From Isoetes taiwanensis (taxonomy: Eukaryota > Streptophyta > Lycopodiopsida > Isoetales > Isoetaceae), in contig JAJEKV010000579.1 of the NCBI GenBank assembly GCA_021234155.1, positions 62,001 to 126,000 on the forward strand: a DNA stretch of 64,000 nt, read 5' to 3'. The notes under the pieces were generated by a model that worked only from the letters and a program-made list of their open reading frames with translations, searched no databases and was not told the origin of the DNA. Positions 1 to 12,359 of this stretch are shown here, one piece after another (the first letter of the stretch is position 1; the number at the start of each line of letters is the position of its first letter). Position numbers and translations under genes: made by a program.

Positions 1-317
1 ATTTGTGGCCTTCTGAATCCAAAATAGGGTTGCACGCTTCCTGCTTCCTGCAGAAATCAACAGAGCGGCTATGGCGTGCACCAAGCGCCAAGCAGGGGGA
101 CCAAATCGCCCTATTTGTCTAACGAAATCCTGGCCCTCCATCCCAATCTGGCTTGCTGATGTGGAATTTTTTCCCCCTGTACACGTCATCTTTTTTTTGC
201 TTCCACAATTTTATATGATGGAGATAGGATTATGGTTTATCGTTCAAGAAACCTTCTATTATGGTTCTTTGAAAGGTAATGAAGTGTTTTATCATGGTCT
301 TGCATGAGTAAACCGCC

Positions 318-452
318 AGAACATGGAATATCTTGTATGAATCTCGCTGATCTGCATGAATATCACTGATCTTGCATGGAATATCTTGCACGGAATATCT
401 ACATGGAATACTACAGAATATGTTGCATGTAAGCTTGCATGAATATCTTGCA
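318..452. repeat. Degenerate tandem repeat, TGCATGGAATATCTT-like
   Basis: Variants of GCATGAATATCTT recur about eight times at 15-25 bp spacing, with many substitutions. No function is suggested. Confidence 0.6.
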
Positions 453-785
453 ATAAAATCAACGACTGCTTAGCTTTTGTTGTGGTTCTAGGGTCAAGTT
501 GTAAGATTACACTTAGGTAAGTATTTTCCGTTGCATGGGGTTTTTTATTTTCTTGCATAGGGATAAACTAACATATAGACTTTGTTGCAGATTTGCCCAA
601 TTGATGAGCTAGTATTTCAACAGGTTTTAATTTTGAGAGTATGCAATATTGTTTGCCAAACAGTTATGAAAATAGTGTTTTTACTGTGCAAGAGGCATTG
701 AAATCGATGTAACCGTAATTTTGGTATCCATTGAATCAATGAGAAAACATGTTTCCACGGTTTAGCAATTTAAAAGTTTAACCGC

Positions 786-946
786 GGATCCTAATGTTAT
801 AACCTTGATTATCTGAATGTTATAACCTTGGTTATCTGAATGTTATAACCTTTGATGTTTAACTTTGTGATCTGAATGTTATAAACTTGGTTATCTGAAT
901 GTTATAACCTTGATTGTTATCTGAACGTTATATTAAAAAAGTTAAG
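786..946. repeat. Tandem repeat of about 22-24 bp
   Basis: Units of the form CTGAATGTTATAACCTTGGT recur six or seven times, with one longer variant near 860. It lies just upstream of the first Helitron. Confidence 0.75.
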
Positions 947-1161
947 ATCTCAACTGTTATAAGGGTTTAGATGGTGGTGCTCTAAGCGGCGCCGCCAAGA
1001 AGTTGAAAACCAAGAAATTACCCTAAATAAACAATTGCTCAAAAGTCCAGGAATTTCCATGTTACAGTCAGGAGCCCTGCCTGATGAAATGGCCTTGACA
1101 TGGGTGCACGCGGTCGGGACCCCAAGACTGCCTTATGAAAACCAGGGCTTTATATTCCATA

Positions 1162-4100
1162 CTAGAAAATTGCCCACCGTTGGTGGGCTTTCTATGTGAG
1201 TTATACTAATGTGTTGTCTATGTGTATGGGGTACAGTTTGTGTCATTTGGAAGCCCCTTAAAGATGTCGTACTATTCTATTCTATTCTATTCTACGCATC
1301 ATGTGGTTGCATATAAAAATGGGGCATTTAACAATATAAATAGATATTTTAAAATTTAATTGTCGATATAATAAATGTGGTTTCTTAAACCAGATCAAAA
1401 TGTTCAAAATTTTAGGATTCTAAAGCAGAATGGAGCTTTAGAACAATGGTAATTATGGGTCCACAATTACTTGAAAATTTTTAGTAATACTAAAAAAATG
1501 CATCATCAGAGTATGAACACAAAAAACAAAATTGCTTGCACTTTTAGCCATCAGCTTACAATCTGCCCAGCCATGTCCCTTATATAAATCGCAGCAAAAA
1601 GTTGCATGTTGAAGATAAGAACAGAGAATAATGTGGAACCTTCAACATAAAAAGAAATTGGGAAGAAACAAATTGATGTGACGTTAATTTAAGTCGCATT
1701 ATAGGAAATTATTTCTTCACGCGCACGATGTATAATGTAGTAAGTGTAAAGGATAAGTAAACTCAAATAGCAACCATGACTCTACGTATAATGGAAAAGA
1801 GGATATTTTGATCTACTTATGGGACGAAGTTTATACCTCACCCTGCATTTATAATACAAAGATCCAGTGCCATATCTCAAGCTGCCTGCCTTCTTATTTA
1901 TACAACCTTCTTATTTATACAGTGGTCCCTTTGATTGATATGTTGCAGATTTTTGTGAGCCGAAACCCCGCCGCGACGAGCAGAATGCGTACCATAAAGA
2001 GATGGGTCCAAGCCTATAGCCAGAAGGCAATCCAAATTGGAAGGAAAGTAGGATAACTATATACTAGATGTGAATAAGTGCATAGATAACAGACCAACAA
2101 TATCCTAAATGCAATTCTCACCAGGAAAAACAATGCCAGTGTAACCTTTAATTCCATTGGCAAGATGTCAAATGCATAAGATACCGACTAAAAAATGTGC
2201 CCTAGGCCAGAGAATAGAACAAAGTATACCAATGTCCGAAGTCCAGCAGTCAAATGGTAAGAGGCAAGCACTAGACAAGAAGGCAGAAAGGAAATCAAGC
2301 AACTACGGGGAACGAGCACATCATGCAAGATCGCGTGGAGTCGCCTCTATCGAAAAGACATCGCGGATATAGGGAAAAGAGACCCAAGTCGATAGAATGG
2401 TAAGATGGAGATGCTTGAAGGGAGGAGGTCAAATATGAAAACCAAGTCAAAGGTACAAGTTACGGCCAAGCAGGAGGCGACTGAGTAAAATGACAAGAGC
2501 GGAATCGCGGTAAATTTGCCCATCGAAAAGCAAAGCAGATCGAGATTAGAGGCGATGAGCGATGGGCAAAAGCCGCCTCGGGGAACACAGAGCCAGATCT
2601 CGCTCGATTCATTGCAAGATGGGGTGACTGCGATCTCACAGGACAAAGAATTGGGTGAAGGAAAACTTCTGTGACACTATGAGCATTGAACTGCCGCAAT
2701 GATGAAACCATGATGCAAGGATGAACTGCTGGATGACAATGTGTAACATAAATCCAATAACAGAATACTGTAGGAATCGAAATCTCACAATAGAGTTACT
2801 GGATGCTTCCCATCGAATAATGCATGAATCTAAATCCAACAACGAGAGGTACCGATGCTCTTGTAGTTCTTACTGGAAGAAAAAAGACATGTATGAATCC
2901 AACATAGTTACTCGATGCTCCTGCGTTCATTCCTGTAATAAAATGTGAAAACAAAAAAAAACCATGCATGAATGCGGCTTTAAGCAATGATTTACACCGC
3001 CCAAAAGATTGCAGTCCCAAACAACCAAAAGAAAAGCACCATAAGAAACTCTGCACAATTTGCTTTACAGACAAAGACATGGAAGCCCATCACGGGCAAG
3101 CAATACTTATAATCGAGGAAAAAATTTGCGATATGATTCGTCTTGCGTGATACTTTTCCAAAAATGCCTATAGAAAAGCATGCATGTACCAATCCGATGT
3201 AGATGAGCATGAGCTCCTAGAAGACCGCAATGGAAATCACAAAAGAAGAAGAGGAATTGAGCATATGCTTGCTACAAACGTATGGAAAAGTTGAGTAAGA
3301 AATTATCGTTAGTCACAGGAAAGGGATTGGATCAGCAAAAAGGAAAGAAAGGATTGGAAAGGGAGGGAAGCTCGGAGAAGGAAGGAAGCTGCTGCACGAG
3401 AAGACGCCGATAACCGGTCCTGAAGGGGAAAGAGCCTTATATAATGGCTCGTCCCTCCCCAGAATGGCGATCCGATGGCTCGGATCGATGCGAATAGATA
3501 AGAGAAGCTGAGTTGTAAAGGATAACATAAGATGGAAGATCATAGCTAACCTTTAGTCCGTCTGTGTTGGAGGATGCTCAAATTTACTGTTGTGACAATG
3601 GATTGAAAAGATTAGAATAGGACGTCATCTGCTAATGGACAGAATTCCATACAACAAAGGTGAGTGAAATGTTAATAATTTTCCACCTTTGGAGGCACAT
3701 GCTCAACTGCTGAACTAACATTCAGAGGCTTGTGGGATGAAAATGATACAATAAACATAGCTAGAAGTGTCAGGCTTATGAACATAGTGGGCTCTGCCTG
3801 TGCGCTATAGTACTATCTCTCTCAAAGCTTATATTTTTATCTAAATGATAATCAGAGGTGACATATCAAGCTCGCATATCAGGACTCAGATAAATTCTTG
3901 CTTATCATTTTACAGATCACTCACCTGCATGAACCAAATGCAAAACATTTGATTTAGAAATGCTCTAAAATGCTTAAAAACATCTTCATCCTAAGCTTTA
4001 CCTTTGGAAGAATGCTCCCCCAGCCAGATTTGTTACTCCAAGACTCACATTTTATGGATTCTTATTTCAACTCGTTGCATTCACCTTAACAACTGCCCAA

Positions 4101-5245
4101 GAAGTTTTGCACTTCATGTTTCCGAAGAAATCCATAGCTCTGAATATTCGAATGAATGCATGCAAACCAAAAAAAAGGGTATGAGAAGCATGAGCCAGCT
4201 TCGAAGTCTCCACTACTATAGATATTGTTGCATCCAAAAGCCATTCTAATCCACAGAATGAAGGAAAGGGAAGCCATTCTAACCTCAATTTAACCCCAGA
4301 CTCACCTCTGAAATTATACCCCGAGATGGAATATGGCAACGGAGGGAATATCGCGACCGCTCTACAAACTCGTAACCTATATCCGCTTTTACAATGGACA
4401 AAACAACGATTTTAAATACATTGTCTTCCAAACGCAAGTTCCGGCCAAGGCATATACAATAAAAATGGAAAGAACACAAAAGCCATGAGTTCTTGATCAA
4501 ACAAAAGAAGCCAAAAGCGAGAAAATCCAAGAAGAGGGCGATACACCGGGATCCATAGCCACCGCGGGTTGGGGCTATTGCTTTCGGATCGTCATATTCA
4601 TGATCATCCCCGCCCATTCATGGAAACGGCCTGAAAGGCTTCAAGCGACCGGTAAGGCTCGAAATCCAAACCGCAAAGAAAGAGGGCAGAGAAGCATATC
4701 AAGATGGAAACCCACGATCAAGTTCCAGTGGATCGGCACCACTACATCATTGGGCACACGACACCGCTTTGAAAAAGCTCGATTGGCAAGAGTATTCACT
4801 TCTCACCTCATACCCGATCGAGGCATTGTTATAACGACTAAGCAAAAAAAGAAGAGCCCTTTTTTTTCGAAGCTCATGTACTATGCATCTAACAGCCTTT
4901 CCCAAGATCCATGTCATATAGCCGGGCTAAAGAAAGATCTCCGCCCGGGCGCTAAAAATGCTTAAGAAAGATCTCGCTCTCTACCATCCCTCAGATATAC
5001 ATCATCGACGGCCCGATTGAAAAGAACCTCGGGCCGAAATTCCCTAGGCGCACCTTCTTCGAAAAAACAAAGATGTGCCTTTTGTTTTAAAAGGCTTAAA
5101 CTGCTCAATGTGGACGGGCACGATCTAAGCCGCCGATGGATCTAATGGTAAATCTGCGCCCGCCGGGCCGGGGGCGGGACATTGGCGCGATCTCATTGGC
5201 CGACGAGGCGCACGCACCGAAGCACCGCGGTTTTATAATAATAGA
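1162..5245 (-). mobile_element. Helitron A, about 4.1 kb, minus orientation
   Basis: Read on the minus strand, the 3' end is the hairpin GCCCACC-AAC-GGTGGGC (1172-1188), a short AT spacer and terminal CTAG (plus-strand 1162-1165). The outer neighbour is T in element orientation (A1161 on plus). The 5' end is TCTATTATTATAAAACC, ending at 5245 and followed by T5246. This matches the canonical Helitron: TC start, CTRR end, hairpin near the 3' end, insertion between A and T, no target duplication. No Rep/helicase reading frame was seen, so it is probably non-autonomous. Pairing of these two ends is inferred from orientation and the absence of other ends between them. Confidence 0.75.
1273..1294. 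repeat. (TATTC)n microsatellite
   Basis: About four and a half copies of TATTC lie inside Helitron A near its 3' end. Confidence 0.85.
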
Positions 5246-5836
5246 TACTAGAAATTGCAAATCGCTGGTGGCTTTATGTGTGATTATCTAAGGCGCTCAA
5301 GCATGAAAACATTCGTGGTTGTTTCAAAGAAGTTCTTGTGTTTGAAATCCAAGATGGCAACTTTAATTTGTATGTAAGTTGTCATTCCGAGGTCATTGTC
5401 CGGGTAGACAAAGTGCATAGGAGCACTTGGTAGCGGTGCAGGGCTTTGTATGTGATTATAGTAAGGCGTGTTCAAGCATGAGAAACATTAGTGATTGTTG
5501 AGCAGACTTCCTATGTTGAAACCCGCAATACATCTAATTGAAATTTAATTAAAATGCAGTTTTCTCATTGTATTTTTTTAGTGTATGGTAAGACATGATT
5601 GTGTAGTGTTTGTGGTTGATGTTAGGATTTATATTTTGTTTAGTAGATTATTTGATTCGTTGGCATATTGTATGGGATGAACGCCTTGGATTGTAATTTT
5701 TGTCTGGCCTTGATTCATGTAGTTGTCATGTTGTACGCACAATGGAATATATGTGGAATCCATTTTGCTTTTGCTAAAATATGTTGGTATAATTTGCCTT
5801 CGTTATCCTAAAAATAGATATTGAATTAGATTGTTA

Positions 5837-8303
5837 TCTTATATTATAATGTTATAGCATGTGTCTTCAATGGAGCCCTAAATCGGACGGTCGAGGATTT
5901 GATTGACCAATGGTGGAGATGATGTGTGCGTGTCTTCAACTAAAATTTCATCTTGACTATGGCATTATGATAGGAAAAAGGAAAAGGGAAAAGGGAAAAG
6001 GAAAAGGGAAAATGAAAAGGAAAAAAGGAAGGAGAAGGAAAAGGAAAAACGATGAAAGGGAAAAGGGAAAAGGAAAAAGGGAAGGGAAAAGGAAAAACGA
6101 TGAAAGGGAAAAGGAAAAGGGAAAAGGAAAAGGAAAAACCATGAAAGGGAAAAGGGAAAAGGAAAAGGGAAAGGGAAAAACGATGAAAGGGAAAAGGGAA
6201 AAGGGAAAAGGGTTAAAGAAAAGGAAAAACGATGAAAGGGAAAAGGGAAAAGGGAAAAGGGAAAAGGAAAACGATGAAAGGAAAAGGGAAAAGGGAAAAG
6301 GAAAAGGAAAGGGGGAAGGGAAAAGGAAAAACGATGAAAGGGAAAAGGGAAAAGGAAAAGGGAAGGGAAAAGGAAAAAAGATGAAAGGGAAAAGGGAAAA
6401 GGAAAAGGGGAAGGGAAAAGGAAAAACGATGAAAGGGAAAAGCGAAAAGGGAAACGGAAAAGGGGAAGGGAAAAGGAAAAACGATGAAAGGGAAAAGCGA
6501 AAAGGGAAAATGAATAAAAGAAAGGTAAGAGGAAAAAGGAAAGAGAAGGAGTAAAGGAAAAAGGGAAAGATAGGCGAGGGGGAAAGGGAAAGGAAAAAGG
6601 GCACCGCGAGAAGGGTAAGAAGTAAGGGTGAGAAAAGGAGAAAAAGGTAAGGGAAAATAAGAAAAGGTTGCAAAGTCCATGGGAAAAAGAAAAGTAAAAA
6701 GGAAAAGAGAGGGGGAAAAGGGAAAAAGAGAACTTGGGAAAAGGGAACGAGAAAAAGAGAAAAAAGGAAAGGGCGGGAAGAGAGAAAGGGTGAAGAAAGA
6801 GAAAAAGGGAAGCAAACAGAGCATCGAGAAAAAGGAAGAGGGAAAGGATGGAAAAAGGAGGAAAAGGGTGGGGGGAAAGTAGAATAGACAAATGGTAGGG
6901 AGCAAGGAATAGCAAAAGAGGAAAAGAGGAAGGAGAAAAGGGCATGAGAAAAAAGAGAAGGGAAAGGGAAGGGAAAAGGGGCAACGAGAAAAGGAAATGA
7001 GTGAAAGGTTGGGAAAATGAGGAAATGGGCAGGGAAAAGGGGGAACAGGCATGGAAAAGGTGAAAGCAGAAAAGAAAAAAGGAGGGGCAAAGGAGGAAAT
7101 AGAACCTGGAAAATGGGCATTAGACAAAGGGAAATGAGAAAAGGGAAGGAGAAAAAAAAGGAACGAGACATGGAAAAAAGAAAAGGGGAAGAGGGAAAGG
7201 GTGGGGGAAAATAGGAAAACGGGCATAGAAAAAAAGGAAAGAGAAACAATGTGGGAAGGGCATGGGAAAAGGAAAGGAAGGGAGAAAGGGTGAAGGAAAG
7301 GTAAAAAGGGCACAAGTAAAAGAGAAAGAGGGCAAGGATTGGGAAAGGAGGAAAATGGAAAGGAAAAGTCCATCATGAAAAGGGAAAGGGAAAAAGGCCG
7401 AGAAAAGGAAAAGAGGAAAAGGGTCAGAAAAGGAGGAAAAGGGAGGGGGAAAAGGGGAACAGGAGAAGGGTGAGGAGCAAGAAATTGAAAAAGAGGAAGA
7501 GGAAAGGGGAAAAGGGCACGAGAAAAAAAGGGAAGAGAGAAAGAGTGAGGAAAGGGGAAAACGAGCAGAGGAAATGGGAAAAGGAAAAGTGGAAAAGGGA
7601 AAAGGAGGAGAAGGTGGGAAAAGGTGAAAAATGGGAACATAAAAAGGGTAGAGAAAAGGGTATGCAAAGAGGCATAGGGAAAGCGAAAAAGAAAAAGAAG
7701 GGAGAAAGGAAAGAGAAAAAGGGAACGGAAAAAAGCGAAAGGGTGGCGAAAGAATGAAAAGGGAAGGGAAAGGAAAAAGGAATAGGAAGGCGGAAATGGG
7801 GGGAGGTAAGGAAAATGGGAGAGGGAAATGGGAAAAGAGAAGCGGAAAAGGTCAAGGGATAAAGAGGAAGAGGATGGAAAAAGGAAGAAAAAATGCATAT
7901 GAAAAGGTGGGGAAAAGAGATGAAAAAAGGGCATGGGAAAGGGGAAAGGGAAAGTGAAAAGGAAAAGAAAAAGGAAGGGGAAAAAGGGAAGGGGGGGAAA
8001 GGAAGAGAAAAACTCACGAAAAAAAAAGGGAAGGAAAAACTAAATGGGAAAGGGGGAAAGCGGAAGGGAGAAGGAGGTAAAAAGTTAAACGAAAGCGAAA
8101 ACGAAAGAGAAACAAGCGAGAAGGGAAATGCAAAATAGAGCAAAAGGAAAAAGTAAGAGGAAGGGTGTCGAAACGCATTAAAAGTTCTCTTAAAGCTCAA
8201 AAGAATGTTACGCTTTGGTTTCTATTATAATCGAGTCATTGAATAGGTTTTCATCCACACAGATTTCCCACTTATGCCCAGCAACGCTGGGCACCATTAC
8301 TAG
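5837..8303 (+). mobile_element. Helitron D carrying a polypurine tract, plus orientation
   Basis: It starts TCTTATATTATAATG directly after A5836. It ends with hairpin GCCCAGC-AAC-GCTGGGC (8276-8292), 7 nt, then CTAG (8300-8303), followed by T8304. The first 120 bp closely match, in reverse complement, the 5' end of the Helitron at 42184. It inserted between A and T inside Helitron B; the rejoined flank resembles uninterrupted sequence near 32505 in Helitron C. No transposition protein is encoded. Nearly all of the interior is the polypurine repeat. Confidence 0.85.
5969..8167 (+). repeat. 2.2-kb polypurine (GGGAAAA-type) tract
   Basis: The plus strand is almost entirely A and G in GGAAAA/GGGAAAA words. 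In the first 550 bp a block ending ACGATGAAAGGG recurs about ten times at 40-55 bp spacing; the rest is more degenerate. Open frames here encode only Lys/Gly/Glu runs, or Phe/Pro/Ser/Leu on the other strand, and are composition artefacts. Long homopurine strands can form triplex or other non-B DNA; that they do so here is inference. Confidence 0.95.
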
Positions 8304-8429
8304 TTGTTAAATAGGTTTGTTTTGTTTAGTAGATTATTTGATTCGTTGGCACAGTGGGCAAGGACATTGACGATCTCGGCCGTCGATCGGTCGAACAGAC
8401 CGACGCCACGGTTTTATAATATAGGAGGA

Positions 8430-8665
8430 TAGGATTGCCACGTGTCAACAGCAGAGAGGTTTTAGTCGAGAAGGTATTCTGGCGTGGCGATGAAGGGCTG
8501 ATTTTCAAAGACTTTACGGGATGTCACATGGAATAATCGGTCAGGCAGTTGTTGGGCTGCCTGAAGTTTTTTATCGCAAAACCTCTTGCCTCTTCATTCT
8601 ATTTCATCCCAGATATGTCCAAATACGATTGGCCTTCGTTTCTTCGATAATTGTGGAGCGGCGTC
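8430..8665. promoter_or_regulatory. Presumed remorin promoter / 5' leader
   Basis: This 236-bp stretch separates the Helitron B terminus from the remorin start. No clear TATA box was seen. The Helitron insertion therefore lies very close to the upstream edge of the gene. Confidence 0.3.
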
Positions 8666-10973
8666 ATGGGAAATAAACAATCCAGCACCAAGCATGCCCT
8701 CAAAGGTAACTCTCTTTTACTTCGTTAACTCCTAGTTGGAAAATCATTTCTCGTGTTCTTTTGAATCCTCATGGCCGATTTGTAAAGTATTTTTCTTTCC
8801 AAAATGCTGCCATTCCATTTATTCCGGCCAAACAAACCTTCTAAGATATATCATTTGCTTTAGCCTAATTTGAGGTTCCGGCACATTCGTTTTTTATGAT
8901 ATAAAACAGCTAATAACTCCTCCAGCATCTCAAGGTTGTGCTTTTATTCTGTAGCGAGTAGAAACAGATAATCCAAACCTTTGGGGGACTTTGTAGGCAT
9001 GTAGGTAGATAATAGAAAATCAAAGGCAGCCTCCCTTCTATATACTGGTATAAATTTTAAATAGTGATCTCGGTCCTAACATTTATCATGTTTATTTTTT
9101 ACCCAATAGGGATAGCATCATATACATGTACCGCTGGTTTTGTTGGGGCAACTTTCAAACAGTAGGAATGGCTGCATCACCTGCACCTTCTATTGAACAA
9201 GTGGAAGAAACTACATTCAATAAGCAACCCTAAGAGAACAATGAGGCTGATCAACAAGAGAAGCCATCACCCGCCTTGATCCCCGAGAAAGGCCATCACC
9301 GAGGCCATCACCACGTGGACATGATAATGAGATGGAGCACAAAGTAGAAGGAAAATATGATGAGTCTCCAGATCCAGAGAGCTCATGGGCTGTCTCCTGA
9401 TAGGCTCAATGCAGCAATAGGCTATACAAACAGAGGTTCAATGCTGGAACATCCCTTTGAAAGGAATCCTACTCCAATTGTGCCGCTGCCACAGTCTGGG
9501 ATTTTTTACCTCGCTTTTCAGTTCTCTCTATTAACAAGGGAAGGCTAGGTAAGAACACTTGTGACTTTAATGATACATACCAAATCACATGTGTTTTATA
9601 CATCAAGTCAAAAGGCAAGGAAGCCTGTAAAAGAAATTCAACTATCCTGAACACCATTTTAAGTATAATCCTAGGGCAATATTTAATTATGTAAACCATT
9701 AGATGATTTTACATTGTATGGCATTGACAACTAAGAACATCCAGAAAAATGTCAAGGCAAAAGTGTTGCATAGTTAAAAGCTTGGTATTTGCAGGGCTGC
9801 TTTACACGATTGTGTGTTCTTTTAAATGGAGAGGAATGACCTTTAAATGTGTCGTGGATAGTTCTCTTTGATGAATTGCCATAATTTTGTTTGAGGGTCG
9901 CAAGTCGAGACATAATGATTAAATTTATTTTGCAGAGGGTACTATGATGAACTGTGATGGGGACAATCCTTTGTTGCACCCTCTATTCATGGATTCACCT
10001 CCACTGATAACATAGACCGTGGTATGTTATTGAAACATGATAAGTGTGCCTGTATTCTTTCTGTCTCTACAATGTAAAATTTTACCATTTCGAAATTTCA
10101 TTTTTAGCTGAAAAACATGTTTTTTAGATAGTTCATTGTATCTTATGTGAAGGTGCTTTTATAGAACAATAGTTTTGTAATTTCAACAAAAAAGTCATGA
10201 TCTTCTGGTATTTTTTATTATTGCTGTTGCAAATAGATCATATCCTAAGTTAATGTGTTTCTTTTTGGAAACCCTTGAAGCTTGTTTTCCTGGATGGGGG
10301 CAGGAAAAAGTAGTTGGACCTAAAAATGCTTGCCAGTTCACTTTTTTACCAGACAGTCTACCCTTTGACTTTGAGATGACATGATGATTGAACGTCCTCA
10401 AATTCATTGCTTTCTAACACTCCTCAGCCTCTCTTACTACAGACCAGATGTTGGCAAAAGCATACGCAGAGAAGACTCAAATGCACATTAAAAGCATGGG
10501 AACGTCACAAGGCTACAACTAACATGAACAAGTGAGTTTTCCTGGTCTGTTTTTAAGTTTTCCCACATGTTCACTCTTAAAATGCTTGACTCCAGGTATG
10601 AGAGTGAAATAGCAAGAATTAACCTCGTGGGAGAATTCTCAAATTGCTAGAGCTGAAGCTCGGCTAAGGGCTTCGTGAGGTTGAGCCCATTTAGAATCCT
10701 TTTGTATTTTGCTACCCATTTATGCTCATGCTTGTTCTTCATATTATTATAGGAAGAATTTGAGACAAGAAGGGCCAAGTTGGCAGAACATTTTAAGAAT
10801 GAAATTGCCACCATTCACAAAAGGCAGAAGAAGCTAAAGCATTAGCGGAGACTAGGCGTGTTGAGGAGATCCTACAAATTGAGGAGGGTGCTGTTAGATG
10901 TAGAGCAACTGAAAAGCTACCAAAGAAATCGTTGTTAAAAATGTTGTACTTCCTTGAAGTCAAAATTGAGTGA
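8666..10973 (+). CDS. Remorin family protein, six exons
   Basis: Exons inferred from splice signals and homology are 8666-8705, 9166-9548, 9936-10021, 10443-10531, 10596-10674 and 10753-10973. Exon 1 encodes MGNKQSS, a plausible N-myristoylation signal. The last three exons give a remorin C-terminal region: an AWERHK-like motif, SWENSQIARAEARLR, then a coiled coil (FKNEIATIHK, KAEEAKALAETRR). Remorins are plant plasma-membrane nanodomain proteins. Single-base indels interrupt the frame: AAAA for AAA near 10487, a missing A near 10825, and others in exon 2 and at the exon 5/6 junction. The second copy near 18.2 kb keeps exon 3 open, so at least some indels look like sequencing errors. The family is clear from the C-terminal motifs; exon borders are predictions. 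Confidence 0.75.
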
Positions 10974-11385
10974 TGTTTAATTAATCAAGGAGAAGTGATT
11001 GCAGGCAGTATTTTAATCCATGTAAATTACAAATATCACCATCATTATTCTTATTGTTTTACAATTATCACCATCGTTATTCATATTATTTGATTTTCCT
11101 GAATGCTTTTATTACGAGCTTTGTGAAGGAGGACAAATAGAAGCTTTTGTGAATAGAAGATCTTCATCATTCTTCTGAGCTGTTCCATAGGTAACATCAT
11201 CCTGCTTGCTTGTTGCTTATATGCCCCTGGCTGGAGAATAGAGAGGTTCAAGTCCTTCCAGGGTTTATAGTTCACAGAATATAGTATCTCTTTATTATTA
11301 TTATTTGTTTTTTGTGGCCTGAAAACAGTTGTTCTTGATGAAAAGGTTGAGAACGGATAGCGGCCTTGGCATAAATTTTGGTGCA

Positions 11386-12359
11386 ATGGAAGCCAACTCC
11401 AAAATCGTCTTTATCCCAGCCTCTTCCATGAGTAACATATTTTCATATCCAATTCTCACAGCCCATCTTCAGCATGCATTTGAAAATGCAGCAGCCTTTT
11501 CTGTGCCGCCGCGGGATCATTATTCTCTTTCCCAGCTGCAGCCTAATGCCATGCTTCTGCTCATGCCAGCATGGTCGCATTCAAAAGCAGGCTATATTGG
11601 TGTGAAAATCGCCACAGTTTTTCCAGACAATGGCCTCCAAGGCCTTCCTTCAGTGGCAGCTTCTTACATACTCTTGAGTGCACAAACAGGGCTACCCCTT
11701 GCAGTCTTAGATGGCGCAGAGCTCACCCTATGGAGAACAGCATGTGCTTCAGCTCTGGCTGCGTCATTTCTAGCCAGAAAAAATGCCAAAGTCCTAACTA
11801 TGGTGGGTGCAGGGTCCTTGGCTCCCCATCTGATCAGGGCTCATGTTTCCATGCTTCCCTCAATTACCCATGTCTTCATTTGGAACAGAACCCATTCCAG
11901 GGCTCAGAAATTGGCAGAAATTCTTGGCAGAGATTTCAGTTTCACAGTGGAGGGTTGTGATGATTTAGAGGCTGCAATTAGGTGTGCAGATTTGATCAGT
12001 TGCGCTACTCTCTCATGCTCTGCCCTTGTGAAAGGATCGTGGCTCAAAAAAGGCTCGCATTTGGATCTGGTTGGTTCGTTTAAACCCTGTATGATGGAAT
12101 GTGATGATGCCGCTGTTGTATGTAGCAGGGTTTTTGTGGATACGAGTGCTGCTTTGGATGAATCCGGCGAGATTGTGGGTGCTCTGGAAAGGGTGTTATT
12201 GAAGAGAATCATGTTGTGGGCAATCTGGCAGAGCTGGTTCAAGGTAAGAAGATTGGCAGGCGAGATTCGGATGAAATTACCCTGTTTAAATCTGTAGGTT
12301 GCGCCCTAGAGGATCTCTGTGCTGCTCAGTTGGTTTACGAGTCGATTTACTTGAAATGA
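11386..12359 (+). CDS. SARD4: Ornithine cyclodeaminase/mu-crystallin family protein (SARD4-like)
   Basis: A single-exon gene of about 324 codons, the usual length for plant SARD4. The start at 11386 (MEANSKIVFIPASSM) fits the family better than the ATG at 11338. A Rossmann glycine motif (VGAGSLAPH) and family segments such as WNRTHSRAQKLAE, LVKGSWLKKGSHLDLVGSF and VFVDTSAAL are present. SARD4 reduces cyclic imine intermediates in pipecolic acid synthesis, a systemic immunity signal; plastid location is known for Arabidopsis and not tested here. The frame breaks at 12191-12193, where GGG stands for an expected GGGG. Past that point the family C-terminus (GKKIGRRDSDEITLFKSVG) is intact in the next frame up to TGA at 12357. 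The broken copy at 36.4 kb keeps four Gs there, so a sequencing error is likely. Confidence 0.88.

Larger units (their letters stand above)
1..1161. other. Left flank without a recognised gene
   Basis: No convincing coding sequence is visible. The stretch holds two degenerate tandem repeats, listed separately, and otherwise unremarkable AT-rich DNA. The base at 1161 is the A of the Helitron target dinucleotide. Confidence 0.5.
5248..8429 (-). mobile_element. Helitron B, minus orientation, interrupted by Helitron D
   Basis: It begins with CTAG at 5248-5251 and a decayed copy of the GCCCACC hairpin. Its first 550 bp match Helitron C at 31911. The far end carries the family 5' signature (reverse complement of GGTTTTATAATATAGGA). 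The exact 5' terminus is ambiguous between 8426, 8429 and 8434; 8429 and 8434 leave the expected T outside. After the nested element is removed, Helitron B is only about 0.7 kb. It abuts Helitron A with only T5246-A5247 between them. Confidence 0.65.

Noticed and set aside
71-558. Short frames at the left edge
   Set aside because: No family resemblance; the minus frame overlaps a degenerate tandem repeat.
5910-8200. Very long open frames on both strands (up to 573 residues)
   Set aside because: They are translations of the polypurine tract (Lys/Gly/Glu or Phe/Pro/Ser/Leu). Stop codons are rare in such DNA and there is no domain.
11329-11385. Earlier start for the cyclodeaminase
   Set aside because: The upstream extension begins with TTG or the ATG at 11338 and adds residues not seen in the family; 11386 gives the usual N-terminus.
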